Made by a program: the position numbers and the translations under genes. This document shows positions 15,597 to 23,810 of a DNA stretch of 64,000 nt, one piece after another; position 1 is the stretch's first letter; each line of letters opens with the position of its first letter. Under the pieces are notes generated by a model. It was not told where the DNA came from. It was given only the letters and a program-made list of their open reading frames with translations, and did no database searches. Source of the DNA: Paenibacillus_AM sp052180255 (GTDB taxonomy: Bacteria; Bacillota; Bacilli; Paenibacillales; NBRC-103111); assembly GCF_052180255.1 (NCBI RefSeq), contig NZ_CP197466.1:2914001-2978000 (forward strand), in the 5' to 3' direction.

Positions 15597-16910
15597 TTCG
15601 CTCATTGCTGTTTTTTGCATAATCCCACTATCCTGAAGCATCCACTCGATGAAACACCCGTAACCTGAGGTTGGATCATTTACGAAAACATGTGTAACTG
15701 CACCAATCACTTTACCATTTTGAATGATTGGAGAACCACTCATTCCTTGTACGATCCCACCTGTCTTCTCAAGCAGCTTTGGATCGGTCACCTTGATTAC
15801 AAGTCCTTTAGTTGCCGGATAATCTTGACGAGTTACGTGAACAATTTGAATATCAAACTTTTCAACCTTCTGGCCATTTAGAACCGTATAAATTTGTGCT
15901 GGGCCTTCTTTCACTTCTTCAGCAAATGCAACAGGTAATGCATCATTGCGGAATTGATGACCAGGTGCTTCCTGCATTTTACCGAATATCCCAAATGGTG
16001 TATTCTTCTCAATCGTTCCTAACACTCGACTATCTTTTGTAAATTGTGAATGTTTCTCACCGGGTTCGCCGTTACGACTCTTCGCTATGGATGTAACGTT
16101 AGAATCCACGATTTGACCTTCTCCGACTACAATCGGAGTTTGTGTATCCATATCTGTAATTACATGCCCCAAAGCGCCGTATACGCCATGCTGAGGAGAG
16201 TAGAACGTTAACGTTCCAATACCTGCCGCTGAATCGCGGATATAAAGCCCTAATCGATAAGATTTATCCACGGTGTCGTATGCAGGTGTCAATGCGACAT
16301 GAAATGTTTGATCCCCACGCCGAATCGTAAGATCGAGTGCTTTCTTACTCGAACCTGCTTGATTTACAATATCTGATACTTTCGATACATCATTCGATTT
16401 CTCACCATTAATGTGTGTAATAATGTCACCCGTCTGAATCTTCGACTCTTCTCCTGGCGAAACTTTTCGTTCTTGATCCAACGCAACAAGATGATGACCT
16501 ACAACTAGGATACCTACTGATTTAATCTTGACGCCAATTGTCTGTCCGCCTGGAATCACTTTAATGTCTGGCACGACACTCACTTTAACGGTCTTTAGTG
16601 GAATCGTACCGAATAGCTTAAGCTTCATCTCCGTCTGACCTTGCTGTGTCGGTGTTAAAGAAAGCGGTTCTTTCAAATCGACTTGAAATGAGTGCTGGGC
16701 AATTCCATTAACTTTAAGGATGTCAGGATTTGATACAGTGACTTTTGCTGTGACGGGCATCGTCAATTGAAGCTCTTTACCTTGTCCACTAAACAACCGA
16801 AGTTCATCCGGAAATGAAGCAAAACTTTGGAATGGCGTAGAACTGGCGACGATACATACGAAGCAAACGAGCAGTAGACCGATCAGTCTTTTTTTCAGGC
16901 TGGCTCTCAA
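15582..16910 (-). CDS. spoIVB: SpoIVB serine peptidase
   Basis: The 442-residue protein has an N-terminal membrane/signal helix (about 8-26), a PDZ domain (about 125-205, with GDIITHINGE) and the SA-type serine peptidase domain with His249 (GALGHVI), an Asp in VIKVTDPKLL and the nucleophile in GMSGSPI (Ser391). It is secreted from the forespore into the intermembrane space, where it cuts SpoIVFA and so triggers pro-sigma-K processing. Translation appears to start at TTG 16910, 11 bases after AGGAG; no nearer ATG exists. It is longer than most relatives by about 15 residues. Confidence 0.94.
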   Translation of the reverse strand: MRASLKKRLIGLLLVCFVCIVASSTPFQSFASFPDELRLFSGQGKELQLTMPVTAKVTVSNPDILKVNGIAQHSFQVDLKEPLSLTPTQQGQTEMKLKLFGTIPLKTVKVSVVPDIKVIPGGQTIGVKIKSVGILVVGHHLVALDQERKVSPGEESKIQTGDIITHINGEKSNDVSKVSDIVNQAGSSKKALDLTIRRGDQTFHVALTPAYDTVDKSYRLGLYIRDSAAGIGTLTFYSPQHGVYGALGHVITDMDTQTPIVVGEGQIVDSNVTSIAKSRNGEPGEKHSQFTKDSRVLGTIEKNTPFGIFGKMQEAPGHQFRNDALPVAFAEEVKEGPAQIYTVLNGQKVEKFDIQIVHVTRQDYPATKGLVIKVTDPKLLEKTGGIVQGMSGSPIIQNGKVIGAVTHVFVNDPTSGYGCFIEWMLQDSGIMQKTAMSELKAS

Positions 16911-17018
16911 CGTAAATCACGCTCCTAGGGCTTCCTTTGCAGACAACCTCTTTCTTGTAAGGAAAGGGCGTCAATTGCGTACCTATAAGTTAACCCCAGA
17001 CAACCTGTTTTATAACTG

Positions 17019-17041
17019 AAAAAGATGCCTGCGGCATCTTT
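17019..17041 (-). terminator. Terminator of recN
   Basis: On the minus strand AAAGATGC (17041-17034), loop CGCAG, GCATCTTT (17028-17021) and a T run. The 5' arm begins within the recN stop codon. The remaining 110 bases before spoIVB show no convincing sigma-F or sigma-G promoter to me. Confidence 0.75.
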
Positions 17042-18767
17042 AAATTCTAGATTTCTTTTCATTTGCCAACACAAGCATTTCTTGAGAATGATGAAGTGTT
17101 GTTTCTGTTACAGCAGCACCACCAAGCATTCTGGCTAGCTCTTCAATTCGTCCAGATTGGTCTAGATCTGCAACTTGAGTATAAGTTCGTTCATTATCAA
17201 TCACTTTACGAATGAATAAATGAACATCTGCCATTGAAGCAACCTGAGGTAAATGTGTAATGGAGAACACTTGACATGATCCCGATAACTGCGACATTTT
17301 CTCTGCGATGGCTTGTGCCGCGCGTCCACTGACACCTGTATCGACTTCATCAAACACGAGAACAGGAATACGATCAATTCGTGCAAAGATCGTCTTCATG
17401 GCAAGCATGATACGAGATAACTCGCCTCCAGAGGCGATCTTGGCAAGTCCTCGTAAGGGTTCTCCCGGATTAGGAGCCATCATAAACTCTACCTGATCGA
17501 TACCTTCTCGATTAAACTTTACGAAGCGACCTGCACATTCAATTCCATCTTGATCATCCACAAGATCAATTTGAACCGAAAATTGTGTTCTTTCCATATG
17601 AAGATCACGAAGTTCCGATTCAATATCACGTGCCAGTGACCCTGCAGCCTCTTTACGTCTAGCTGACAATTCAAGCGCTGCCTCGGCTAAGATTATGCCT
17701 TGTTGATCCAACTGTTTTTGCAGTTCTTCATTACGAGCGTCTTTATGTTCAAGGGTACTTAATTCTTGTTGAATCGTCTGGTAATGCGTTAAAATCTCTG
17801 CTACATCACTGCCGTATTTCTTGCGCAAGGAGGAGATTACATCCAATCTTAGCTCAATCTCGTCCAACCTGCTGGGATTAAACTCAATGCCTTCACGGTA
17901 ATCCCTTAACTGATAAGCAGCATCTTCTAATTGATAATAAGCACTTTGCAGTTGCTCTAACAAAGGTTGCAACGCTGTTGTGTCATACGAAACAATATCT
18001 TGAATGCGATTCATTGCCTTGTTAACGGCGTCAAGTCCACTACCTGAGCTGTAAATTAGATCATAAGAATCTGAAACGTTGCTCATTAACTTCTCAGCGT
18101 AGGTTAGTTTTCGTCGCTCTTCCAACAAAGATACATCTTCGCCAATTTTTAATTTAGCAGCTGCGATTTCATCCATTTGAAAACGATACAAGTCTATACG
18201 TTGAAGGGTTTGCATCGAATCATCTTGAAGCGCTTTCATTTCTTTCTTCAGCCCGATATACACATCATAAGCTGCCTGATATGCTCTCTTAGCAGGTCCA
18301 AGTTTATCTCCGTCATAAGCATCCAAGGAATGAATATGTTCTTCTACTTTAAGCAAAGACTGATGTTCGTGCTGTCCGTGAATATTAACCAGACATTCGC
18401 CTACTTCTCTAAGCATCGTCAAATTAACTAATTGGCCGTTAATTCGTGCCGTACTTTTACCTGTCAATGTAATTTCGCGGCGAATAAGCAAGCCCTCATC
18501 TAATGAAGCATCAATTCCTAATTTCTGAAGCACCGCCCAGACCGGATGATCCTGTTCGACTTCAAATAAGCCTTCAATCTCAGCTTTTGTACTGCCATAA
18601 CGAATCCACTCTGCAGAACCTCTGCCTCCGACAATCAGACTCAAGGCATCGATAATGATTGATTTACCCGCCCCAGTTTCCCCAGTTAACACATGAAAAC
18701 CTGACTTACAGATTACATGTACATGTTCAATAACCGCTAAATTGCGGATCGATAGCTCCGTCAACAT
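17040..18767 (-). CDS. recN: DNA repair ATPase RecN
   Basis: The 575-residue SMC-like protein has Walker A GETGAGKS (29-36), two long coiled-coil arms (about 160-390), the ABC signature region IASGGELSRIMLAMK and Walker B LVFDEVDTGVSG. It is recruited early to double-strand breaks and helps RecA-dependent repair. Length is normal for the family. It lies downstream of argR, with 59 bases between. Confidence 0.95.
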   Translation of the reverse strand: MLTELSIRNLAVIEHVHVICKSGFHVLTGETGAGKSIIIDALSLIVGGRGSAEWIRYGSTKAEIEGLFEVEQDHPVWAVLQKLGIDASLDEGLLIRREITLTGKSTARINGQLVNLTMLREVGECLVNIHGQHEHQSLLKVEEHIHSLDAYDGDKLGPAKRAYQAAYDVYIGLKKEMKALQDDSMQTLQRIDLYRFQMDEIAAAKLKIGEDVSLLEERRKLTYAEKLMSNVSDSYDLIYSSGSGLDAVNKAMNRIQDIVSYDTTALQPLLEQLQSAYYQLEDAAYQLRDYREGIEFNPSRLDEIELRLDVISSLRKKYGSDVAEILTHYQTIQQELSTLEHKDARNEELQKQLDQQGIILAEAALELSARRKEAAGSLARDIESELRDLHMERTQFSVQIDLVDDQDGIECAGRFVKFNREGIDQVEFMMAPNPGEPLRGLAKIASGGELSRIMLAMKTIFARIDRIPVLVFDEVDTGVSGRAAQAIAEKMSQLSGSCQVFSITHLPQVASMADVHLFIRKVIDNERTYTQVADLDQSGRIEELARMLGGAAVTETTLHHSQEMLVLANEKKSRI

Positions 18768-18826
18768 TCAGCACGATGCCTCCCCTTTTGCCACTTAAGT
18801 AAGTATACTCAGTTAAAATTCTCCGT

Positions 18827-19276
18827 TTAAGCAAGTAAGGCTAAAATCTGATTCACCACATTCTCACTTTGCTGATCTGTTCGACACACAAGAAGAATGG
18901 TATCATCTCCACCAATCGTTCCCATGACTTCATTCCATTCCATGCTATCAATCAATGCACAGATCGTATTACCAGTACCCGGTAAACACTTGAGCACAAC
19001 TAAATTACCGGTATAATCAATTTGAATAAAATGATCACTAAGTGCGCGTTTCAGCCGCTGTAGCGGATTATAGCGTTGATCGGCTGGCATCGAATATTTA
19101 TAACGACCATCATCCATAGGCACTTTTATTAAATGCAGTTCTTTAATATCACGCGAAACTGTAGCTTGCGTTACATGAAAACCTGCACCGCGCAGTGATT
19201 CAACCAACTCATCCTGCGTTTCAATTTCACCATTTGTAATGATCTCTCTAATTTTCACATGTCGTTGACCTTTCAA
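18827..19276 (-). CDS. argR: Arginine repressor/activator ArgR (AhrC)
   Basis: The 149-residue protein has an N-terminal winged helix (residues 5-70, VTQATVSRDIKELHLIKVP) and a C-terminal arginine-binding, hexamer-forming domain with GTIGGDDTILLVCR. It represses arginine biosynthesis and activates catabolism with L-Arg as corepressor. The start is TTG at 19276, giving MKGQRHVKIRE as in AhrC. It overlaps the preceding gene by four bases, so translation is coupled. Confidence 0.95.
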   Translation of the reverse strand: MKGQRHVKIREIITNGEIETQDELVESLRGAGFHVTQATVSRDIKELHLIKVPMDDGRYKYSMPADQRYNPLQRLKRALSDHFIQIDYTGNLVVLKCLPGTGNTICALIDSMEWNEVMGTIGGDDTILLVCRTDQQSENVVNQILALLA

Positions 19277-19731
19277 AGCTGCACCTCGATTTGAAACGAT
19301 ATTTTTTTTATTTTTTGTTGATACATATCTACATATAAAATTCCAGCTGCTTCCGGATAGAGCAATTGATAAGGTAAAAGTGCGTCACGTAGTGAACTGC
19401 CTGTCCATTCCATAGGTTTGCGTTCTCGTGCCAGCTTAACCAGATAGTAACGATCTTGCTTCTTCACAAAATAATCGATATACAATCGGCTTTGCAAGGG
19501 TTCTTCAATTTCTCCGAGTTCAATCACAATTGGAATTCTCGTCTTTGCTGCGATGACATCAAAACCTGCCCCTTCCAAAAGCTCAACCGCTTCATCTTGG
19601 GGTATTTCATCGCTGAATGGGATCGTAAGCTTTCCTTTCGGGGGTTCGAGCCAACTGCGTATCCGCAGTGTTATCCATGCGACACAAATCGTAACAAGGA
19701 GAAGAACGATTACCATGTCACTTTTTTGCAT
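19273..19731 (-). CDS. Hypothetical membrane-anchored protein between tlyA and argR
   Basis: The 152-residue protein has one N-terminal membrane helix (about residues 5-23), then a cytoplasmic-type domain of mixed alpha/beta character (QDEAVELLEGAGFDVIAAK; RLYIDYFVKKQDRYYLVKLA). It is not a family I can name, but its place within the dxs-tlyA-argR-recN run suggests a conserved Paenibacillus-type gene. The ATG at 19731 is chosen since GAGG is eight bases upstream; in-frame starts at 19740 and 19737 are also possible. It overlaps argR by four bases. Confidence 0.7.
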   Translation of the reverse strand: MQKSDMVIVLLLVTICVAWITLRIRSWLEPPKGKLTIPFSDEIPQDEAVELLEGAGFDVIAAKTRIPIVIELGEIEEPLQSRLYIDYFVKKQDRYYLVKLARERKPMEWTGSSLRDALLPYQLLYPEAAGILYVDMYQQKIKKISFQIEVQL

Positions 19732-19803
19732 GCTCATCACCTCGTCTTCCTTATTCGAGGATTTCCAGTAAAACCCTCTTTTTAAGGAAGAAAAAGATCA
19801 GCT

Positions 19804-20628
19804 CTACCCTTGTAATTTACGCGACGCTTCTACGGTATCATGAATCAACTTTTCCAGATCACCTTGGAAAATATCTGGATGCTCTGGGTCACAAGTCCAA
19901 TAGGCTAGAAATTCCACATTGCCTTCTCCGCCTGTAATCGGTGAGTATGTTAAACCAATTAAATGGAAATCACTATCTTTCGCATAGCCGAGCACGTTAG
20001 TAAGTACTTCTCGATGAACAACAGGCTCGCGAACAATACCGGATTTACCTACTTTCTCTCTTCCCGCTTCAAATTGCGGTTTAATGAGCGCGGCTACATG
20101 CCCTTCCATAGGTAGCAATGCCCGAAGTGGGGGTAATATAATCCGCAAGGAAATAAATGAAACATCGATACTTGCGAATGTCGCCTGCGGACCGACTAAA
20201 TCTGCCGGCTGTGTATAACGGAAGTTCGTTCTTTCCATCACATGTACTCGCGGATCATTACGCAGGGACCAATCCAATTGGTTATAACCTACATCGATAG
20301 CATAAACATGAGCCGCGCCATTTTGCAGGGCACAATCCGTAAATCCACCTGTCGAAGCACCAATATCGAGCATCACTGCTTCTTTCAGGTCGATTTTAAA
20401 TTCCTTTATTGCTTTCTCTAATTTCAATCCACCGCGCGAAACATAAGGATGAACAGCACCCTTTACACGTATTGTTGCCGTGCGTAGGATTTTTGTACCC
20501 GCTTTATCTACGGGTTCCTCATCTACGAAAATAAGGCCAGCCATAATGGCGGCCTTGGCTTTTTCTCTACTTTCATAATACCCCTGTTCGATCAGGAGCA
20601 CATCTAATCGCTCTTTTAATACCGTCAT
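19804..20628 (-). CDS. tlyA: TlyA-family rRNA (cytidine-2'-O)-methyltransferase
   Basis: The 274-residue protein has an N-terminal S4 RNA-binding domain (residues 5-65, RLDVLLIEQGYYESREKAK) and an FtsJ-type SAM methyltransferase domain with LDIGASTGGFTD at 87-98 and ALIKPQFEAGREKVGK later. TlyA enzymes 2'-O-methylate cytidines in rRNA. In Bacillus the equivalent gene is yqxC. Its ATG overlaps the dxs stop codon by four bases. Confidence 0.9.
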   Translation of the reverse strand: MTVLKERLDVLLIEQGYYESREKAKAAIMAGLIFVDEEPVDKAGTKILRTATIRVKGAVHPYVSRGGLKLEKAIKEFKIDLKEAVMLDIGASTGGFTDCALQNGAAHVYAIDVGYNQLDWSLRNDPRVHVMERTNFRYTQPADLVGPQATFASIDVSFISLRIILPPLRALLPMEGHVAALIKPQFEAGREKVGKSGIVREPVVHREVLTNVLGYAKDSDFHLIGLTYSPITGGEGNVEFLAYWTCDPEHPDIFQGDLEKLIHDTVEASRKLQG

Positions 20629-22535
20629 GCTTGTTGTACGCTCCTATACTCGCTTAAGTTTGTGCGGTTTGTGACCATTTTACGGACAGCAGATGTTAAA
20701 TCTTCCACGGTTAGACCTACTTCTTTCCGCTGTTCTTTCACTGATCCGTGCTCAATGAAATAATCTGGAACGCCCATATGATGAATGTGTAAGCCAAACA
20801 CTTGCTGCTCCGTATAATATTCACTCACTGCAGAACCAAACCCACCTGCGATTGCGCCTTCTTCCATTGTTACAATCGGGATATGTTCTTTAGCAATCGA
20901 ATTTAGCATTAGTTTATCAAGTGGCTTAATGAAGCGAGCGTTGACAACTCTCAGATGCGTTCCTTCTTCACCTAAAACCTTTGCCGCTTCTTCTGCGATT
21001 TGTACCATCGGACCTACAGCAAGTACAACTGCATCTTTACCTGTTGTTGTTACTTCCCAAGATCCAATTGGGATCGTTTGAAGATCATCATTTATATCTA
21101 CACCCACACCAGCAATTCGTGGATAACGTACTGCAATTGGTCCATCGTTATATTCAGCTGCTGTTTTGAGCATATGGCGAAGCTCATTCTCATCTTTTGG
21201 CATCATCAATACCATATTCGGTAACTGACGCAAGAAACCAATATCATAAACACCCTGATGCGTTTCACCGTCTGGTCCTACAAAACCAGCACGATCAATC
21301 GCAAATATGACATTCAAATTCGGTCTGCAAATATCATGCACCACTTGATCGTAAGCACGCTGCAAGAACGTGGAATAAACAGCGAATATCGGTTTCATTC
21401 CTTCGCTTGCTAGTCCTGCACACAATGTAGCAGCATGTTGCTCAGCTATACCGACATCAATCATTCGTGTTGGGAATTGCTTTGCAAACTTCAGTAAACC
21501 TGATCCTGCTGGCATCGCTGGGGTAACCGCAAGAAGTCGATCGTCTTGCTTAGCCAATTCAATTAAAGTGTTACCAAAAACTTCTGTGTAAAATGGTGGT
21601 CCTGCTGATTTTAACACTTCACCAGATTCAATTTTGTAAGGTGAAATACCATGCCAAGTCAATGAATCCGCCTCAGCAGGAGAATAACCGCGTCCCTTCT
21701 TCGTCACCACATGAACAAGAACAGGGCCGTTCACTTTATCTGCACCTCGAAGTGTTTCCATTAACAGAGGTAAGTTGTGTCCGTCGATTGGACCAATGTA
21801 ATTAAATCCAAGCTCTTCGAACCAAACACCAGAGACGACCAAGTACTTTAAGCTGTCTTTGAGCTTTTCCATACCTTTAGCAATTGAACCGCCGATAGCG
21901 GGAATTTTCTTAAGTAAGTTTTCCACTTCATCTTTCGCCTTTTGATAATGGCGATCGGAACGAATTTTATTTAAATAATTATGAATCGCTCCCACGTTCG
22001 GAGCAATCGACATCTCATTATCGTTTAAAATGACAATCATTTTTTTCTTTTCATGACCAATATGGTTCATGGCTTCTAGCGCCATACCACCTGTCATTGC
22101 ACCATCTCCAATGATGGCAACGACACGATTATCTTCACCTTTCAAATCACGAGCCATTACCATGCCCATTGCTGCTGAAAGTGAAGTAGAAGAGTGACCT
22201 GCTTCCCAGACGTCATGCTCGCTCTCTGCACGCTTAATAAAGCCGCACATCCCTTTATATTTACGAAGGGTGTCGAATTGATCTTTACGACCAGTCAAAA
22301 TTTTGTGCACATAGGATTGATGCCCAACATCAAAGATAAACTTATCTTTAGGAGAATCAAACACAGTATGTAATGCCATTGTAAGTTCTACTACACCTAG
22401 GTTTGGAGCGAGGTGTCCACCTGTAATGGAAAGCTTCTCTATGAGAAATTGCCTAATTTCGTTAGCCAGTTGTTCCATCTCTTCAATCGAGAGTGTTCGC
22501 AAATCCTCAGGCTTATTGATCCGTTCGAGTAGCAC
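20625..22535 (-). CDS. dxs: 1-deoxy-D-xylulose-5-phosphate synthase
   Basis: The enzyme condenses pyruvate and glyceraldehyde 3-phosphate in the first step of the MEP isoprenoid pathway. The thiamine-diphosphate motif GDGAMTGGMALEAMNHIG ... NDNEMS and the catalytic-region HQSYVHKILTGR are present. With GTG at 22535 (GAGGAA seven bases upstream) the product has 636 residues, the usual size; a longer reading from 22613 would add a non-homologous leader. It lies downstream of ispA, so two steps of isoprenoid synthesis share the transcript. Confidence 0.95.
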   Translation of the reverse strand: MLLERINKPEDLRTLSIEEMEQLANEIRQFLIEKLSITGGHLAPNLGVVELTMALHTVFDSPKDKFIFDVGHQSYVHKILTGRKDQFDTLRKYKGMCGFIKRAESEHDVWEAGHSSTSLSAAMGMVMARDLKGEDNRVVAIIGDGAMTGGMALEAMNHIGHEKKKMIVILNDNEMSIAPNVGAIHNYLNKIRSDRHYQKAKDEVENLLKKIPAIGGSIAKGMEKLKDSLKYLVVSGVWFEELGFNYIGPIDGHNLPLLMETLRGADKVNGPVLVHVVTKKGRGYSPAEADSLTWHGISPYKIESGEVLKSAGPPFYTEVFGNTLIELAKQDDRLLAVTPAMPAGSGLLKFAKQFPTRMIDVGIAEQHAATLCAGLASEGMKPIFAVYSTFLQRAYDQVVHDICRPNLNVIFAIDRAGFVGPDGETHQGVYDIGFLRQLPNMVLMMPKDENELRHMLKTAAEYNDGPIAVRYPRIAGVGVDINDDLQTIPIGSWEVTTTGKDAVVLAVGPMVQIAEEAAKVLGEEGTHLRVVNARFIKPLDKLMLNSIAKEHIPIVTMEEGAIAGGFGSAVSEYYTEQQVFGLHIHHMGVPDYFIEHGSVKEQRKEVGLTVEDLTSAVRKMVTNRTNLSEYRSVQQA

Positions 22536-22641
22536 GGTTTTTCCTCGCTTTCCATGATTGGATGATATATTTTCTAATATTGCCCCGGCAATAATGCTCA
22601 TTATACCATACATTTGTTCGGGTTAATATGACAAGGGTAGA

Positions 22642-23550
22642 TTAATGATCACGTTTCATCAAATAATCAGCAAGCTGCAGCAAGCGATTTGTATGTGGAA
22701 TCGTTGACTTTATTAGTGCTGACTTTCCTTGCTCAGTCAGCTCATTGACCTTCTGCATCGAAGCTTCAAGACCAATAAAGTAGGGGTATGTCACTTTAGC
22801 TAATTTCTCATCACTACGTGTGGATTTACCGAGCTTTGTTGCATCACCTGTCAAATCAAGAATATCGTCCTGAATTTGGAAAGCAAGTCCAATACATGTC
22901 CCAAATTCGGTCAGTGCTTCCAATTGATCTTCAGATGCCCCAGCAATTCGTGCACCTGCACGAAGGGAGAAGACAATTAGATCACTTGTTTTACGTAAAT
23001 GAATGTACTCCAGCTCTTCCAGCTTCGTTAAACCCTGCTCCCCAAGTAAGTCTGCCGCTTGTCCGCCTACCATCCCAGGTGCTCCGGCATATTGCGACAG
23101 TTCTTCCACGATATGAAGAATTTGCAATGGATCCACGCCAGAAGCACGTGCAGATTGCACAACAGCGTAAAAGGCCTGTGTAATAAGCGCATCACCTGCC
23201 AAAATCGCCATGCCTTCGCCAAACACCTTATGATTGGTTAATCTTCCCCTACGATAGTCATCATTATCCATAGCTGGTAAATCATCGTGGATTAAGGAGT
23301 ATGTATGGATCATTTCAATGCCACAAGCAGTCGGCAATGCCGCACGCATTGCCCCTCCTAGCGCCTCTGCAGCAGCAAGCACTAGAATGGGGCGAAGACG
23401 TTTGCCACCGGCCATTAAAGAATAGCTAATCGACTCACGCAGCACATCAGGCATTTTCCACTCAGCAGGCATACTTGTTTGAAGAGCATCCTCTACGATT
23501 TTCACATGATCTGCGATGTATTGTTCGATTGTGATCATATCCGTATTCAC
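22642..23550 (-). CDS. ispA: Polyprenyl synthetase (farnesyl diphosphate synthase)
   Basis: The 302-residue protein has the two Asp-rich motifs of prenyltransferases: DDLPAMD at residues 89-95 (the bacterial FPP-synthase spacing) and DDILD in FQIQDDILDLTGD, plus GGKRLRP near residue 48 and a KT pair further on. It elongates DMAPP with IPP to farnesyl diphosphate. The start is GTG at 23550, 11 bases after xseB. Confidence 0.93.
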   Translation of the reverse strand: MNTDMITIEQYIADHVKIVEDALQTSMPAEWKMPDVLRESISYSLMAGGKRLRPILVLAAAEALGGAMRAALPTACGIEMIHTYSLIHDDLPAMDNDDYRRGRLTNHKVFGEGMAILAGDALITQAFYAVVQSARASGVDPLQILHIVEELSQYAGAPGMVGGQAADLLGEQGLTKLEELEYIHLRKTSDLIVFSLRAGARIAGASEDQLEALTEFGTCIGLAFQIQDDILDLTGDATKLGKSTRSDEKLAKVTYPYFIGLEASMQKVNELTEQGKSALIKSTIPHTNRLLQLADYLMKRDH

Positions 23551-23561
23551 CTAGACACCCC

Positions 23562-23810
23562 TTACTCTTCTACACTAGGTTGAAAAGGTTTTCGAGTCAG
23601 TCCCGCTTCTTCTTCAACCAGCATCTCAATTTTCCGTTCTACCTGCTCCAGCTTTTGGCCGCACATACGAGAGAGGAGCATACCTTCTTGATACAGTTCA
23701 ATGGCTTGCTCTAAAGGTACATCACCAGACTCTAGTCTGGATACGATGCTCTCCAGCTTCTCCATTGCTATCTCAAAGCTTACATCTTGCTTAGATGCTT
23801 CGTTACTCAT
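23562..23810 (-). CDS. xseB: Exodeoxyribonuclease VII small subunit
   Basis: The 82-residue helical protein has the XseB core FEIAMEKLESIVSRLESGDV followed by PLEQAIELYQEGM, which binds the coiled-coil stalk of XseA. It overlaps the end of xseA by eight bases. The Glu-rich C terminus is normal. Confidence 0.95.
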   Translation of the reverse strand: MSNEASKQDVSFEIAMEKLESIVSRLESGDVPLEQAIELYQEGMLLSRMCGQKLEQVERKIEMLVEEEAGLTRKPFQPSVEE